Assembly (NCBI GenBank): GCA_934122275.1
Contig: CAKOWI010000002.1
Location: 62,001 to 126,000 of the forward strand
Direction: 5' to 3'
Length of the DNA: 64,000 bases
Source: an uncultured Bacilli bacterium
Lineage (GTDB): Bacteria > Bacillota_I > Bacilli_A > RF39 > UBA660
Positions 23,037 to 31,775 of this stretch are shown in pieces. A model generated the notes under the pieces. That model saw only the letters and a program-made list of their open reading frames with translations. It did no database searches and was not told the DNA's origin. Position 1 is the stretch's first letter. Each line of letters opens with the position of its first letter. Position numbers and translations under genes: made by a program.

Positions 23037-25292
23037 ATGTTAGAACTTATTGGTATAAAAAAGGTTTATAAAAATAAGAATTATGTACAAACTGCATTAA
23101 ATAATGTTAATCTTAAGTTTAGAAAAAAAGAATTTGTATCAATACTTGGTGAATCGGGTAGTGGTAAAACAACACTATTAAATATAATAGGTGGTCTTGA
23201 TAAATATACAGATGGTGACTTTATAATAAATGGTATAAGCACTAAAGACTATGATGAAAAGTCGTGGGATATATATAGAAACAAAAACGTTGGATTTATA
23301 TTCCAAAATTATAATTTGATAAACAATCAATCTATACTGTTTAACGTTGAGCTGGCATTATCACTTAATGCATTGTCAAAGAAAAAAAGAAGAAAATTAG
23401 CGATTAATGCTTTAAGAAAAGTTGGATTAGTTAAATATATGAATAAAAAGCCTAATGAATTATCAGGTGGGCAGATGCAAAGAGTTGCAATTGCAAGAAG
23501 TATCGTTAATAATCCTGATATAATTTTAGCAGATGAACCTACCGGTGCTTTAGATTTGAAAAATAGTTATGAAGTTATGAACATACTAAAAGAAATATCA
23601 AAAGAAAAGTTAGTTATAGTAGTTACTCATAATTCAAAACTAGCTTTAAAATATTCAACTAGAACGTTAAAAATAAGGGACGGGAAAATAATTTATGATT
23701 CTAATAAGTATCTTAATTCAAATAGCTGTCCTAAAATGAGTAATATAAAAAGGCGAAAACTTCCAATTTTTATGGCAATAAAACTATCTTTTAATAATTT
23801 ATTAGCCAAAAAAGGTAGAACAATACTAACTACGTTAGCTAATTCTATTGGAATAATAGGAATTACGGTAATTTTATCATTTTGTAATGGAATAGATAAA
23901 TATATTAATAACCTAGAAGAAAAAATGGTTAACATATATCCAATTGTTATACAAAGAAAAAGCGTTATTAATCAAAATAAAATTAGTGAAAAAAAGAAAT
24001 ATAACAAAAATAAAATATATGCAGTTAAGGATGATAGTATCAAAATTCAAGATACAAAAAAGTTTAAAAAATACTTAAATGAAAAAAGTAAAGATATAGA
24101 AAAATATTCAAGTAATTTGAACTATGGATATGATATATCCATGAATCTTTATAAAAATAATGGTAATATTTTATCTAAAGTGTCAGTGCCAGATGAAAAT
24201 TTATTTTTTATACTTTCTGAAGATAATGCTAAATCTTTTAAGATAATAGATGGAACATTTCCAAAAAATTATAATGATATAGTTTTAATTATTGATGAAA
24301 ATAATGAGATATCAAAAGAAACACTTCGTAACTTAGGCATAATAGATACTAATACAAATGATGAAAAAACAATATATAAACCTAGTGATTTTATCGGATT
24401 AACATATAAATTAGCTTTGAATGTAGATTATTATAAAAAAGAAAATAATGTATGGATTAATATGATTGAAAATGAGTCGTATCTAGATGGTATAAGTAAT
24501 AAATTAGATGAATTAAAAATAGTTGGTGTTGTTAAGAAAAAGAATGGTGATGATCTTAATAATTATGGAAAAATAGGATACAGTCCTTTATTGGTTAATC
24601 ACATGATTAATAAGATAAATAATTCTTTAATAGTAAATGAGCAGATAAATAATAAAAATATAAATGTATTTACTAACATGGAGTTTACTAATTCTAGATA
24701 TTTAGATAATTTAAATATACTTAATGTAGTTAATGAAGATATTCCTGATGTTATTTATATTTATCCTAAGGACTTTAACTCTAAAAAAGAAATCATTAAT
24801 TTAATAGATAATTATAATTTAAATGAAGAAAAAATTGATTATATTGATAGTATAGGTTCTTTACTAAATAGTATTTCTTTATTTACTAATATAATAAGTA
24901 AAGTACTAATTATGTTTGTTTTTGTAAGCTTGGTTGTATCTTCAATAATGATGTCTGTAATAACGTATATATCGGTGATAGAAAGAACAAGAGAAATTGG
25001 TATTTTAAGGTCTCTTGGTATGAGTAAAGGTGATATATCAAAAATCTTTAACGTTGAAACTATTTTAGAGGGATTATTTTCTGGAATTTTTGGAGTATCA
25101 TTTGCTAGTATAATTAATCTGTTATTAAATCTAATTATTAAAAATGAGTTTAAAGTATCGCTAGTTGTTTCTGCTAAAATATCTAATATCTTATCATTAA
25201 TTATGTTAAGTATTTTTCTTGCTTTACTTTCAGGATATATCCCATCTAAAATGGCTGGTAAAAAAGAAATAGTATTATCTCTTAAATCTTAA
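23037..25292 (+). CDS. ABC transporter, fused ATPase and FtsX-like permease (MacB type)
   Basis: The first 230 or so residues are an ABC ATPase: GESGSGKTTLLN (Walker A), LSGGQMQRVAIARS (signature), ILADEPTGALD (Walker B) and VVTHN (switch). After a linker come a membrane segment near residue 275, a large extracytoplasmic domain, and three C-terminal membrane segments with SVIERTREIGILRSLGMSKGDI, the FtsX/MacB permease hallmark. The fusion on one 751-residue chain is a MacB-type mechanotransmission pump; such Firmicutes proteins often export or sense antimicrobial peptides or act in cell-wall processes. There is no MacA-like partner. The ATG has AAAGGA upstream. Confidence 0.9.
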   Translation: MLELIGIKKVYKNKNYVQTALNNVNLKFRKKEFVSILGESGSGKTTLLNIIGGLDKYTDGDFIINGISTKDYDEKSWDIYRNKNVGFIFQNYNLINNQSILFNVELALSLNALSKKKRRKLAINALRKVGLVKYMNKKPNELSGGQMQRVAIARSIVNNPDIILADEPTGALDLKNSYEVMNILKEISKEKLVIVVTHNSKLALKYSTRTLKIRDGKIIYDSNKYLNSNSCPKMSNIKRRKLPIFMAIKLSFNNLLAKKGRTILTTLANSIGIIGITVILSFCNGIDKYINNLEEKMVNIYPIVIQRKSVINQNKISEKKKYNKNKIYAVKDDSIKIQDTKKFKKYLNEKSKDIEKYSSNLNYGYDISMNLYKNNGNILSKVSVPDENLFFILSEDNAKSFKIIDGTFPKNYNDIVLIIDENNEISKETLRNLGIIDTNTNDEKTIYKPSDFIGLTYKLALNVDYYKKENNVWINMIENESYLDGISNKLDELKIVGVVKKKNGDDLNNYGKIGYSPLLVNHMINKINNSLIVNEQINNKNINVFTNMEFTNSRYLDNLNILNVVNEDIPDVIYIYPKDFNSKKEIINLIDNYNLNEEKIDYIDSIGSLLNSISLFTNIISKVLIMFVFVSLVVSSIMMSVITYISVIERTREIGILRSLGMSKGDISKIFNVETILEGLFSGIFGVSFASIINLLLNLIIKNEFKVSLVVSAKISNILSLIMLSIFLALLSGYIPSKMAGKKEIVLSLKS

Positions 25293-25361
25293 TAAAACCT
25301 AAACTTTTAATTTATATATTACTAATTATGTGATATGATAGTAAGGAAAAAGGGTGATAAG

Positions 25362-25838
25362 ATGGATGAGTATTATGAAATAGTTAAAGATATATTAAAT
25401 AATGAAGAGTTTATTAAACGAAAAACGTATAGACATCATGGAAATATAACGGTTTATGATCATTGTCTTAGAGTGTCCATAATGGCATATAAAATATCTA
25501 AAAGACTTAAACTTGGTGATTATAAAGAAGCTGCTATAGGCGGTCTTTTACATGATTTTTATTATAAACCATGGCAAGAAAATAAAGAAAAAAAGCCATT
25601 TTTTAAAAAACATGGCTTTGTTCATGCAAGTGAAGCATTAGAAAACTCTAAAATATATTTTCCAGATTATATTGATGAAAAAACAGAAAATATAATTTTA
25701 AGACATATGTTTCCACTTAATATAATACCACCAAAATATAAAGAATCTTGGATAGTATCAATATCGGATAAAATAGTATCTTTAGAAACGATAAAAGAAC
25801 CTGTTTTTTTTCTGGCTCTTTTTGGAATAAAAAAATAA
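25362..25838 (+). CDS. HD-domain phosphohydrolase-like protein
   Basis: The 158-residue protein contains YDHCLRVSIMAYKI (His), IGGLLHDFYYKPW (HD), and later RHMFPLNIIPPKYKESWIVSISDKIVS. It is a paralogue of the gene at 15347, sharing the HMFP and ESWIVSxSDKIV blocks. The ATG at 25362 is preferred over the upstream frame start at 25335, because AAGGGTGA sits just before it. The ruvAB cluster follows. No specific substrate is known. Confidence 0.78.
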   Translation: MDEYYEIVKDILNNEEFIKRKTYRHHGNITVYDHCLRVSIMAYKISKRLKLGDYKEAAIGGLLHDFYYKPWQENKEKKPFFKKHGFVHASEALENSKIYFPDYIDEKTENIILRHMFPLNIIPPKYKESWIVSISDKIVSLETIKEPVFFLALFGIKK

Positions 25839-25893
25839 TTTACAAAAACAATTGTTCGTGTTAAAATTATATATGTTAGAAGAAGGTGATTAT

Positions 25894-26445
25894 GTGTTTT
25901 CATACATAAATGGAGTTATTAAAGAAATAGAAAGTAACTACATAGTAGTAGAGTGTAGTGGGATAGGTTACATGGTTTTTGTTTCAAATCCTTATTCATT
26001 TAAAATAGAGGAAACAAAAAAAGTATATGTATATCAAGTTATTAGAGAAGATGAAAATACCTTATATGGATTTAAGACTAAAGAAGATAGAGATTTATTT
26101 TTAAAACTAATTAGTGTTAAAGGACTAGGACCAAAAATGGCAATAGTAATGGTAACTGGTGATAATAAAGATAACATATATGAAGCTATTGAAAAAGGAG
26201 ATATTAATTATCTTAAAAAGTTTCCTAAAATAGGTGATAAAGTAGCAAGACAAATTATTCTCGATTTAAAGGGGAAGTTAACTAGTGATTCTAATACTTC
26301 TAAAGAAGACTTTAAAGAGCTTACTGAAACATTAAAATCATTAGGATATAAACCTTTGGATATTAAAAGAATACTACCTAATATTGATGGAAGTAAAAAA
26401 CTTGAATTACAAATTAAAGATGCACTGAAATTATTATTAAAATAG
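25894..26445 (+). CDS. ruvA: Holliday junction DNA helicase RuvA
   Basis: RuvA binds Holliday junctions and loads RuvB for branch migration. The 183-residue protein has MFSYINGVIKEI and VVECSGIGYMVFV (OB-fold domain I), YGFKTKEDRDLFLKLISVKGLGPKMA and KKFPKIGDKVARQIILDLKGKL (helix-hairpin-helix pairs), and a short domain III. I chose the GTG at 25894 after GAAGGTGA because the product then starts as known RuvA proteins do; an upstream ATG adds 14 unsupported residues. Confidence 0.95.
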   Translation: MFSYINGVIKEIESNYIVVECSGIGYMVFVSNPYSFKIEETKKVYVYQVIREDENTLYGFKTKEDRDLFLKLISVKGLGPKMAIVMVTGDNKDNIYEAIEKGDINYLKKFPKIGDKVARQIILDLKGKLTSDSNTSKEDFKELTETLKSLGYKPLDIKRILPNIDGSKKLELQIKDALKLLLK

Positions 26446-26469
26446 TTTTGTTATAAAGGAAGGGATATT

Positions 26470-27468
26470 ATGGATAACAGATTAGTTACTGGAGATAAAC
26501 TAAAAGAAGATAATTTTGAATCTACTATAAGACCCAGGACTATTGATGAGTATATAGGACAAAAAGACATAAAAGAAAACATTAAAATTTTTATGGCTGC
26601 TGCTAAAATGAGAGGAGAGTCGTTAGATCATGTTTTATTATACGGACCTCCTGGTCTTGGTAAAACAACCCTTTCTTATGTAATAGCAAATGAAATGGGA
26701 GCTAACATTAAAACAGCATCTGGTCCAACTATAGAAAAATCTGGAGATCTTGCATCTATATTATCATCACTTGAAGAAGGAGATGTTCTATTTATAGATG
26801 AAATACATAGAATTCCTAGATTTGTTGAAGAAATATTATATTCAGCAATGGAAGATTTTACTCTTGATATAATGGTTGGAAGTGAAGGTTCAACTAGAAA
26901 CTTAAGAATAGACTTACCTCATTTTACTTTAGTTGGAGCAACAACTAGAGTTGGTGATTTATCCGCACCACTTAGAGATAGATTTGGAATTGTGTCTAAA
27001 CTTAATTATTATACTGAAGAAGAAATAACCGAAATCATTAAGAGAAGTTCTAGGGTACTTAATTTAAATATAGAAGATGATGCAGCTAAAGAGCTTGCAA
27101 ATAGATGTCGTAGAACTCCTAGAATAGCCAATAGACTATTAAAAAGAGTTAGTGATTTTGCACTCGTAAAAGGGGATGGAACTATCACATTAGATATAAC
27201 TAAGTTTGCTTTAAACTCTTTAAAGGTAGATAAATTAGGATTAGATGAGGTTGATTACGAGTTATTAAAAACCATTATATATAAGTTTAATGGTGGACCT
27301 GTTGGAATAGAAGCAGTAGCGGCATCTATTGGAGAAGAAGTATCTACAATTGAGGATGTATGTGAACCTTATTTATTACAAATAGGTTATTTAAAAAGAA
27401 CACCAAGAGGAAGAGTAGTAACTGATTTAGCATATAAACATTTAAATATTGAAAGGAATACAAAATGA
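26470..27468 (+). CDS. ruvB: Holliday junction branch-migration ATPase RuvB
   Basis: The 332-residue AAA+ motor has TIRPRTIDEYIGQ, Walker A GPPGLGKTTL, Walker B LFIDEIHR, sensor 1 VGATTR, and the arginine-finger segment APLRDRFGI. The C-terminal winged helix ends in RTPRGRVVTDLAY. It follows ruvA after 24 bases with AAAGGAAGGG before the ATG, and its TGA overlaps the next ATG by 4 bases. This TGA shows that TGA is a stop in this genome. Confidence 0.97.
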   Translation: MDNRLVTGDKLKEDNFESTIRPRTIDEYIGQKDIKENIKIFMAAAKMRGESLDHVLLYGPPGLGKTTLSYVIANEMGANIKTASGPTIEKSGDLASILSSLEEGDVLFIDEIHRIPRFVEEILYSAMEDFTLDIMVGSEGSTRNLRIDLPHFTLVGATTRVGDLSAPLRDRFGIVSKLNYYTEEEITEIIKRSSRVLNLNIEDDAAKELANRCRRTPRIANRLLKRVSDFALVKGDGTITLDITKFALNSLKVDKLGLDEVDYELLKTIIYKFNGGPVGIEAVAASIGEEVSTIEDVCEPYLLQIGYLKRTPRGRVVTDLAYKHLNIERNTK

Positions 27469-28436
27469 ATGTAATTAATTTTAATGATGCTCTTGAAAAT
27501 GGAAATAAAAATAAAAAAATAATTGATGATATAACTAAAAAATATCAAGAATTATTAGCTACTGAAGAGGCTAGTGATTATTATGATGGTAATTTAGAAT
27601 TTCTTATTAATAATTATGAAAAAATAAATGAGCAATTTAAAAGTGGTATAAGATCTAATAAAAGTTTGCTTTTGTTTATTGATAGACTAAATACTATATT
27701 TAAGAATGTAAGAAGTTATGAAACACCTATTTTTTTACTTGTGTACTATAACTTATATAGAATATATGAAGATGAGTTATTTAAATTATCTAATGATGAT
27801 ATTCTTTTAGCTATAAACGTATGCTTTGAATATGCTAAAGATAACAGTATAGCAAAAAGTGATGATTTAATTGATTCCTTTTTTAAGTATAAAGATAGAA
27901 TTGAGAAACTAGTTGATATTGCTAGCAAACAAGAATATGAGTACAGTCGTACTAATGATTTTATGAATAATTATTTGGATGCTTATGATTTATATGTTTC
28001 TACTTCAAGAAATGTATCGATGAGATATTATTTAGATGACATTATATTAGAACGTACTGAAATGGAAGATACACATGAGGATGAAAAATTGACCTTTCAA
28101 TCAGTTTATGATAACCTATATGGTTGGTATTGTTTTTGTTCATCGTCTGTAAGAAAAAATATAGAAAATAGTAAGATTAAAAATAAACTTATAGATCTTA
28201 ATGAAATAAAGTCGGTTGAAAAAGAATTAAACTCACTTGATGAAAAGATGAGTAAATTTGGTATGAAACTTGATACAATAAGTCATAATGAAGAATATAG
28301 TGAAAAAACACTTGATACAATACAACTGATTTTAAGTAACAAAAATGATAATATGATAGAAAAATTAAAAAAGGTACTTAATTTGGTTGATACAGTATTT
28401 AATATGGTTAAAGAAAAGGGAGGTATGAAAAAATGA
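27465..28436 (+). CDS. Hypothetical helical protein coupled to ruvB and queA
   Basis: I do not recognise this 323-residue protein. It is acidic, rich in helix-formers, and lacks signal peptide and membrane segments. The C-terminal 90 residues (from about SVEKELNSLDEKMSKFG) look coiled-coil. It overlaps ruvB and queA by 4 bases each, so it is translationally coupled on both sides. No homologous motif is apparent; a structural or lineage-specific DNA-repair accessory is possible but unproven. Confidence 0.6.
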   Translation: MNVINFNDALENGNKNKKIIDDITKKYQELLATEEASDYYDGNLEFLINNYEKINEQFKSGIRSNKSLLLFIDRLNTIFKNVRSYETPIFLLVYYNLYRIYEDELFKLSNDDILLAINVCFEYAKDNSIAKSDDLIDSFFKYKDRIEKLVDIASKQEYEYSRTNDFMNNYLDAYDLYVSTSRNVSMRYYLDDIILERTEMEDTHEDEKLTFQSVYDNLYGWYCFCSSSVRKNIENSKIKNKLIDLNEIKSVEKELNSLDEKMSKFGMKLDTISHNEEYSEKTLDTIQLILSNKNDNMIEKLKKVLNLVDTVFNMVKEKGGMKK

Positions 28437-29455
28437 GAACAGAAGATTTTGATTATTATTTACCGCAAGAGTTAATAGCACAAACTCCGCTTGAAAAAAG
28501 GGATACGTCAAGAATGATGGTATTAGATAAAATAAGTGGTAATTATGAAGATAAACATTTTACTGATTTAATTGATTATTTAAATGAGGGAGATACTATA
28601 GTTTTAAATGATACAAAGGTGCTTCCTGCAAGATTAATTGGAAATAAATCTGATACTAATGCTGTTATAGAACTTTTATTATTAAAAGAGTTAGATAATA
28701 ATAACTGGGAATGTTTGACAAGACCTGCTAAAAGAGTAAAAAAAGGAACCATAGTAAATTTTTCTGATAAATTAAAGGCTTTATGTATTGAAGAAGGAAA
28801 TGATGGGTTAAGGGTTTTTAAGCTTATATATTCTGGTATATTACTTGAAATATTAGATGAATTAGGTGAAATGCCTTTACCTCCTTATATAAAAGAAAAA
28901 TTGTCTGATAAAAATAGATATCAGACGGTATATGCAAGACAAGTAGGAAGTGCTGCTGCTCCAACAGCTGGTCTTCACTTTACAAAAGAATATATAGAAA
29001 AAATTAAAGCAAAGGGAGTTAATGTTGCATTTGTTACTTTGCATGTTGGACTTGGAACATTTAGACCTGTTGTTGAAAGTGATATTTCAAAACATGAAAT
29101 GCACGAGGAATATTATGAATTATCAGAGAAAGTAGCTAATCTTTTAAACAAAACAAGAAAAAATGGTAAGAAGATTATTGCAGTTGGTACAACATCTACT
29201 AGAACACTAGAGTCAGTAGCTAATGATGAGGGATTTTTTGAAGCTAAGAAAGGCCTAACTAAAATATTTATATATCCAGGATATAAATTTAAGGCAATAG
29301 ATGCATTACTTACTAACTTTCATTTGCCAAAATCCACTCTTATTATGTTAATTAGTGCATTAGCTGGGAAGGAAAATGTTTTAAAAGCATACAAACATGC
29401 TGTAGAAGAAAGATATAGATTTTTCTCATTTGGTGATTGTATGTTTATAAAATAA
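28433..29455 (+). CDS. queA: S-adenosylmethionine:tRNA ribosyltransferase-isomerase QueA
   Basis: QueA adds the cyclopentene part of queuosine to tRNA carrying preQ1 at position 34. The 340-residue product shows FDYYLPQELIAQTPLEKRD, LNDTKVLPARLIG, GEMPLPPYI, YARQVGSAAAPTAGLHFT and LHVGLGTFRPV, the canonical motifs. It overlaps the preceding gene by 4 bases and lies 9 bases before tgt. The pair performs the last steps of queuosine synthesis; the preQ1 synthesis genes are not in this window. Confidence 0.97.
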   Translation: MRTEDFDYYLPQELIAQTPLEKRDTSRMMVLDKISGNYEDKHFTDLIDYLNEGDTIVLNDTKVLPARLIGNKSDTNAVIELLLLKELDNNNWECLTRPAKRVKKGTIVNFSDKLKALCIEEGNDGLRVFKLIYSGILLEILDELGEMPLPPYIKEKLSDKNRYQTVYARQVGSAAAPTAGLHFTKEYIEKIKAKGVNVAFVTLHVGLGTFRPVVESDISKHEMHEEYYELSEKVANLLNKTRKNGKKIIAVGTTSTRTLESVANDEGFFEAKKGLTKIFIYPGYKFKAIDALLTNFHLPKSTLIMLISALAGKENVLKAYKHAVEERYRFFSFGDCMFIK

Positions 29456-29464
29456 ACTTGAATT

Positions 29465-30589
29465 ATGAAGATAAAGTATGAATTAATAAAGAATAATAAA
29501 GATAATAAAAATGTAAGGCTAGGGGTTTTACATACGAACCATGGCTCTTTTGAAACACCTATGTTTATGCCAGTTGGAACTTTAGCAAACGTTAAAACAT
29601 TAATGCCAGAAGAATTAAAAGCATGCTCTAGTGCTGTTGTTCTTTCAAACACATATCATTTATGGCTAAGACCAGGAGAAGATATAGTAAGTAAAGCTGG
29701 TGGTTTAAATAAATTTATGAATTATGACGGACCTACACTTACAGATTCAGGCGGGTTTCAAGTTTTTTCGCTTGCAAGACCAAAGGATATAAGTGAAGAA
29801 GGAGTAAAATTTAAGAGTCATATAGATGGAAGAAAGTTATTTTTAACTCCTGAAAAGTCAATTGAAATTCAAAATAAACTAGATTCAGATATAGCTATGA
29901 GTTTTGATGAGTGCATTCCTTATCCTGTTTCAAAAGAATATGCTAAGCAATCGGTAGAAAGAACGTTAAGATGGGCAGCTAGAGGTAAAAAGGTATTTAA
30001 TAATGATAATCAGTCATTATTTGGTATAGTTCAAGGCGGAGAGTTTGAGGATTTAAGAAAAAGAAGTGCTATAGAAACAGTAAAAATGGATTTTGATGGA
30101 TATTCAGTAGGTGGAACGTCAGTTGGGGAACCAAAAGATGTAATGTATAATATGATTAGCTATGCTACAAATTATTTGCCAACAAATAAACCTAGATATT
30201 TAATGGGTGTTGGAGAACCAATAGATATTTTAGAAGGGGTATCAAGGGGAATTGATATGTTTGATTGTGTACTTCCAACTAGAATTGCAAGGCATGGTAA
30301 TTGTTTTACTAAAAATGGTAGAATAAATATAAAAAACGCAAAATATAAAGAAGATTTTACTCCAATAGAAGAGGATTGTGACTGTTATACTTGTAAAAAC
30401 TTTACTAAAGCTTACGTAAGACATTTAGTCACATCTGGCGAAGTAAATGGTGGAAGACTGCTATCAATCCATAATATTAGATTTTTAATTAAATTAACAG
30501 AAAATATAAGAGAATCAATAAGAAATAATTCCTTTGAAGAATATAAAAAAGAATTTATAGAAAAATATACCAAAAAGAATAACGATTAG
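29465..30589 (+). CDS. tgt: tRNA-guanine transglycosylase
   Basis: Tgt exchanges guanine-34 for preQ1 in GUN tRNAs. The 374-residue protein has GTLANVKTLMPEEL, LSNTYHLWLRPGE, TDSGGFQVFSL (catalytic Asp), GYSVGGTSVGEP, FDCVLPTRIARHG (second catalytic Asp), and the zinc site CDCYTC...RHL. Length and motifs are as in bacterial Tgt. It has no strong ribosome site and may be coupled to queA. It overlaps the opposite-strand gene by 4 bases. Confidence 0.97.
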   Translation: MKIKYELIKNNKDNKNVRLGVLHTNHGSFETPMFMPVGTLANVKTLMPEELKACSSAVVLSNTYHLWLRPGEDIVSKAGGLNKFMNYDGPTLTDSGGFQVFSLARPKDISEEGVKFKSHIDGRKLFLTPEKSIEIQNKLDSDIAMSFDECIPYPVSKEYAKQSVERTLRWAARGKKVFNNDNQSLFGIVQGGEFEDLRKRSAIETVKMDFDGYSVGGTSVGEPKDVMYNMISYATNYLPTNKPRYLMGVGEPIDILEGVSRGIDMFDCVLPTRIARHGNCFTKNGRINIKNAKYKEDFTPIEEDCDCYTCKNFTKAYVRHLVTSGEVNGGRLLSIHNIRFLIKLTENIRESIRNNSFEEYKKEFIEKYTKKNND

Positions 30590-30963
30590 TTATTTTTTTC
30601 GATTATTTGCATGTTTTTTCCTGTTATAGAACCTAACAGTGAAAAAAGTAGAAGTACTGCATAATATATTATCATCTTAAAACTAAATGATGTTTTAAAT
30701 GATACTGCATTTATTAATGTAAATAAAATAATAAATATGCCAAAATATATAAGACCAGTTATAAGACCTTTTTTGCTGGTCTTTTTTCCTAGCATTAATG
30801 AACCAGTGAAAATAGAAATAATGCCAATTAGATATATCAATATTTGATTGATTTTTTCACCTACTATGTTGAAATAATATAGTATTGATACAATTAAAGT
30901 TCCAAATAATATAATTCCAATGGTATATAAACTTGGAAATAGAATTTTTTTAATTTTAATCAC
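30586..30963 (-). CDS. TIGR04086-type four-helix membrane protein
   Basis: The 125-residue protein has four hydrophobic segments, with KKTSKKGLITGLIYFGIFI in the loop-TM3 position, matching the TIGR04086 family often found near tgt and yajC in Firmicutes. Its function is unknown. The GTG at 30963 lies inside the AGAGGTG ribosome site, so it is poorly placed. With normal spacing, translation would begin at the ATT eight bases later, giving MKKILFPSLY if ATT is read as Met. It is convergent with tgt. Confidence 0.7.
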   Translation of the reverse strand: MIKIKKILFPSLYTIGIILFGTLIVSILYYFNIVGEKINQILIYLIGIISIFTGSLMLGKKTSKKGLITGLIYFGIFIILFTLINAVSFKTSFSFKMIIYYAVLLLFSLLGSITGKNMQIIEKNN

Positions 30964-31028
30964 CTCTAATTAAATATATTATTTGTATATAAAATTATGA
31001 TTGTGAACATAACATTAATGGTGATTAT

Positions 31029-31679
31029 ATGGAATATATGATTTTAATTATAAAAACTTTCTTTTTGTATTTATTAGTTGCATTCATATTTAGGATAATG
31101 GGTAAAAGAGAGGTAGGACAATTAGGAACATTTGATTTAGTGGTTTTTATATTAATAGCAGAGTTAGTAGCAATGGGAATTGAACATAAGAGTAATCTAA
31201 TTTATTTTTTAACACCAATAGTTATCTTGGTTTTATTGCAATTACTAATAGCAAGATTTTCTCTTAAGAGTTCAAAATTCAGAAATTTTATAGATGGAAA
31301 GCCTACAGTAATAATAAAAAATGGAATCTTGAATTTTAAAGAAATGGTAAATCAAAGGTATACATTAGATGATCTATTATTACAACTTAGAGAAAAAGAC
31401 GTTAAAAGAATAGATGAAGTAGACTATGCCATTTTAGAAACAAATGGAAAATTATCAGTTTTCAAAAAGAAAGATAGTGATAATTCATATCCATTACCTA
31501 TAATACTTGATGGGGAAGTTCAATTTGATAATTTATACATGATAAAAAAAGGAAAAAAGTGGTTACTTAATGTGTTAATTGAAAAAGATGTAAAGGTAGA
31601 TGACGTTTTTTATGCTTTTTATAAACAAAAGGAACTATACATAATAAAGAAAAATGATGTTACTAATAATGAATTCTAA
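31029..31679 (+). CDS. DUF421 (YetF-family) membrane protein
   Basis: The 216-residue protein has two to three N-terminal membrane segments and the family block FRIMGKREVGQLGTFDLVVFILIAELVAMGIE. It is followed by the soluble domain with GKPTVIIKNGILNFKEM and the DDLLLQLREKDV helix. YetF-type proteins in Bacillus are linked to spore or envelope processes; the exact function is not established. ATGGTGAT upstream serves as the ribosome site. Confidence 0.9.
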   Translation: MEYMILIIKTFFLYLLVAFIFRIMGKREVGQLGTFDLVVFILIAELVAMGIEHKSNLIYFLTPIVILVLLQLLIARFSLKSSKFRNFIDGKPTVIIKNGILNFKEMVNQRYTLDDLLLQLREKDVKRIDEVDYAILETNGKLSVFKKKDSDNSYPLPIILDGEVQFDNLYMIKKGKKWLLNVLIEKDVKVDDVFYAFYKQKELYIIKKNDVTNNEF

Positions 31680-31701
31680 TTTGTCATATGTTTGACAAAT
31701 T
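31678..31701 (+). repeat. Inverted repeat after DUF421 gene
   Basis: AATTTGTCA at 31678-31686 and TGACAAATT at 31693-31701 form a 9-bp palindrome with a 6-base loop. There is no T-run, so it may be an operator for the promoter 14 bases downstream rather than a terminator. Confidence 0.5.
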
Positions 31702-31714
31702 ATGACAAAATTAA

Positions 31715-31743
31715 TTGAAAATTTATATCTATCATGTTATACT
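31715..31743 (+). promoter_or_regulatory. Promoter for the dockerin-like surface protein
   Basis: TTGAAA at 31715-31720 and TATACT at 31738-31743 are separated by 17 bases, 33 bases before the ATG of the next gene. Confidence 0.7.
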
Positions 31744-31775
31744 ATCGTTAGTGTAGTATGATAGGAGGAAATATA

